Assembly: GCA_034509925.1 (NCBI GenBank)
Contig: CM067534.1
Location: 7,627,001 to 7,691,000, forward strand
Source of the DNA: Hirudinaria manillensis
Lineage: Eukaryota; Annelida; Clitellata; Hirudinida; Hirudinidae
Direction: 5' to 3'
DNA length: 64,000 nt
A program made the translations under genes and the position numbers. Every line of letters begins with the position of its first letter. Positions within the stretch are counted from its first letter, which is position 1. Shown piece after piece: positions 62,294-64,000 of this stretch. The notes beneath the pieces are model-generated. The model made no database searches. It was given only the letters and a program-made list of their open reading frames with translations, and had not been told where the DNA came from.

Positions 62294-64000
62294 GTGTTTT
62301 TTGTGTTTATACCAACTTTGTCATACTTTGCAGCCTGTACATGGAAGATGTAGGCCTATTTTTGTCTGGGAAAATCCAAGGCAGCAAGAGGATTGATCTC
62401 AGGAAAGGTAGGATTTGAAAGACTTTGTTGCCATTTGACCCTTTGATATTATTAATATGTTAAATAGTCGTTAACATTTTTAATTAATAATTATATAAAT
62501 CAAGAAATACAATCATAAAAAGTAGTAATTGTGCCTTGATTATAAAATTGTATCAATGTTTCAGAGTTTGTGTGCGTGGCTGACATCAACTCTTTAGATC
62601 TTGTGGTGAAGCAGGCAGAAGCATTTAGCGAGGTAATTTTAAATTCTTAATTAATGCGATGTTCATTAATTATTTTGTTACTATTGATATTAATAACATG
62701 ATATTTATTGCATTTGAATTCTTAAATCATTGAAATTGTGGTTCACGCAGAAATGTCCTCGCACGAAAGCCACAGCCTCCGTGAACAGATTGAACATCAG
62801 AACTTGTTCGGACTCTTTTGCAGCTCTGTCCCAAATTATAATCCAACTGGCCAACACCATTAATAGAGCAGAGGTAATGAGCATCCGTTTCTATAACTCA
62901 ACTATCGATTAATCGATTAATTAATCGATCAATTCATTAAACTATTATATTAGTAAATAACGAAAACACTGATCATAATCTGGGATGTTGATGGTCATTC
63001 TATTTCTATTCTCGCTCCTATTCAAAATAATGATGAGGTCATTGTATTTTAACGATCAATCGGATGACATCATTGATAATCGTTAAGACGAAATATCGCT
63101 CGATGATTATGCTCTTATTAATAAGTTATCGTTAATTATTAATGCTAATCGATCGTCGAATTAAGTCGAAGGAGTCGGACGAGGTTTCCGCGACGACCGA
63201 CGCGGCAGGGGACATCGTCATGGAGATGACGGTGGAGAGCGAGGACAAGATGCGGGAACTGCTCCTGGAAGCTTCGAGCGACGTCCTGCAGGGTTCATCG
63301 AGCAATAATAGCAATAGAGATCAATCTATCGATTACAGTTGGACAGGTCATTATAAGAATTATAATATGTTAAATGATATATATTAATTAATGTTAATCC
63401 ATTTTGATATTAAACCAAAATAATAACTTTAACGATTTAATTTTATCAGGAGATGAAAAACCAATCATCAACACTAGAGGTAATTCATGTGTGGTGCATG
63501 ACACGAGTTGCTCTGTCAGAATGAGTCCCAATCAAATCCACTGCTCCACCCCAAAATTCCCCCAAGCTTTTGGACGCATTCCCTGCCTTATGAGTCCCAT
63601 AGGTCGAACAGGTCATTATAATAATTATAATATATTAATATGTTAATTAATTTGACCCATTTTAACGTTAAACCCGAATAATAAATTTTACGATTTAAGT
63701 TCCGAGGAAGGTCGGAAAGTCCGACGAGAAGTTGAACTTCGTCGAAGACCACTGCAAGAGGCCAACTGGGAAGACATGCTCCTTCGAGGGAGGAGGCGAC
63801 CAACCGACTCCGGAATACAAGTACCACCTGTACGATACCAGCATCACCTGGTTCGCTTACGGCGGCAGGGACTTCGGCACCGTCGGAGGGAGGGAGCAGA
63901 TGAGGAGTGGATCCAGGTGCGAGAGACGCCACCAGCTGGGGATTCCCTGGAACAGGTTCTGCGGATCCGGAAGGAACAGGTCGGTGCTGGTGGAGTTTCG
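55188..64000 (+). CDS. ATG2: ATG2 autophagy lipid-transfer protein, 5' part (runs off window)
   Basis: Exons: 55188-55379, 55451-55622, 55706-55849, 55952-56048, 56161-56293, 56359-56481, 56624-56729, 56817-56948, 57130-57391, 57549-57687, 58001-58099, 58197-58319, 58449-58522, 58719-58876, 59005-59089, 59361-59532, 59820-59962, 60213-60349, 60499-60587, 60837-60975, 61298-61467, 61705-61788, 61926-62143, 62334-62407, 62565-62632, 62751-62873, 63166-63346, 63450-63611, 63700 to beyond 64000. The N-terminus is a chorein domain: ACAFVLQKYGHGWL, FNLDQLTLDLHSGRVQFHNL, then FEVVDCFIGCLDVHVPW. Later ATG2-type stretches are LNIRTCSDSFAALSQIIIQL and ITWFAYGGRDFG. ATG2 is a rod-shaped bridge that moves phospholipid from ER to the growing phagophore with ATG9 and WIPI proteins. 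The intron after 55622 uses a GC donor. Internal Gln, His and acidic low-complexity parts lie between conserved blocks. Confidence 0.88.
56984..57029. repeat. Dispersed repeat, copy 1 (ATG2 intron)
   Basis: The 33 bases 56984-57016 (starting GCTGTGAATTATAATTTATG) are identical to 59544-59576. Similarity continues to a shared ATTACAAG at 57022-57029. Confidence 0.85.
57775..57975. repeat. AAT-rich minisatellite
   Basis: Several copies of an approximately 30-bp unit built from AATAATAATAGTAATGATAA and TTATAACC, in the ATG2 intron before exon 58001. Confidence 0.8.
59132..59189. repeat. 29-bp perfect tandem duplication
   Basis: Two exact adjacent copies of a 29-bp unit starting TTAAATTATAGTTGCAGATT, with a partial third start. 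ATG2 intron 15. Confidence 0.95.
59544..59589. repeat. Dispersed repeat, copy 2 (ATG2 intron)
   Basis: Second copy of the 33-bp repeat at 56984, same orientation, shortly after the donor of exon 59361-59532. Confidence 0.85.
59755..59813. repeat. ATTC/ACTC tetranucleotide microsatellite
   Basis: ATTC units with regular ACTC interruptions, ending right before the acceptor of the exon at 59820. It doubles as the pyrimidine-rich tract of that splice site. Confidence 0.9.
61487..61544. repeat. GAT/GGT microsatellite
   Basis: Imperfect ATGATG/GTGGTG run shortly after the donor of the ATG2 exon 61298-61467. Confidence 0.85.
62155..62294. repeat. ATT/ATC microsatellite
   Basis: Long ATT, ATC and GTT trinucleotide array filling most of the ATG2 intron between 62144 and 62333. 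Confidence 0.95.
63347..63449. repeat. ATG2 twin intron, copy 1
   Basis: Starts GTCATTATAAGAATTATAAT and ends after TTTAACGATTTAATTTTATCAG. It is similar along its length to the next intron at 63612-63699. Confidence 0.8.
63612..63699. repeat. ATG2 twin intron, copy 2
   Basis: Starts GTCATTATAATAATTATAAT and ends TTTTACGATTTAAG. Donor context (ACAG before GTCATT), the inner CATTTT and TTAAACC blocks and the CGATTTAA block match the preceding intron. The exons they bound are not alike. Confidence 0.8.

Noticed and set aside
1..64000. Functional tRNA, rRNA, bacterial operon or CRISPR features
   Set aside because: None are seen. The window is intron-rich animal DNA; the only tRNA-like sequence (15361-15450) is degraded.

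Overview
The window looks like nuclear DNA of an AT-rich, compact invertebrate animal genome. Genes are split into many short exons separated by 80-2,000 bp introns with GT-AG borders. Coding exons stand out as GC-richer islands. Introns and spacers are full of trinucleotide (GAT/CAT, ATT/AAT, CAA) and tetranucleotide repeats. The gene content (NSD, TUT4/7, SLC6, Rab32/38, ACBD5, RASEF, GMC oxidoreductase, ATG2) is generic bilaterian. The intron size, repeat style and compactness would fit a lophotrochozoan such as an annelid, but no sequence seen here fixes the species. All exon models were built by eye from splice signals, reading phase and family motifs. For every gene the summed coding length is a multiple of three, apart from the gene that runs off the end.

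Layout. (+) 250-3929: a short TUT-family nucleotidyltransferase-like gene with a damaged catalytic motif. (+) 6344-12731: an NSD-type histone H3K36 methyltransferase (PWWP, PHD fingers, PWWP, AWS-SET-postSET). (+) 13350-21594: a TUT4/TUT7-type terminal uridylyltransferase with an inactive first half, an active second half and two zinc knuckles. (+) 21661-22980: coding-looking pieces with no assigned gene, including a possible small secreted protein. (-) 29707-23015: an SLC6 Na+/Cl- neurotransmitter transporter. (-) 33139-31576: a Rab32/38-type GTPase. (-) 37801-35404: an unrecognised secreted protein with propeller-like repeats. (+) 39108-41454: ACBD5, a peroxisomal acyl-CoA-binding protein with an FFAT-like motif and tail anchor. 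(-) 48649-42930: RASEF/Rab45, an EF-hand, coiled-coil and Rab protein. (+) 49756-54306: a GMC oxidoreductase. (+) 55188 to beyond 64000: the autophagy lipid-transfer protein ATG2, cut by the window end.

There is no operon logic here; the neighbours are mostly unrelated housekeeping and neuronal genes. Three loose themes appear. Two TUT-family genes flank NSD and share intron positions and phases, which suggests an old local duplication. Three genes concern membrane contact or organelle traffic (ACBD5, ATG2, Rab32/38), which is probably coincidence. Mobile-element traces lie in introns (a tRNA-like SINE, a hAT-like MITE, a short shared repeat in ATG2).

Most worth following up: the TUT-like putative pseudoenzyme, the pair of near-identical neighbouring introns in ATG2, the unassigned coding-like segment at 21661-22980, the stop codon of the GMC gene lying inside a GATT microsatellite, and two apparent GC-AG introns.
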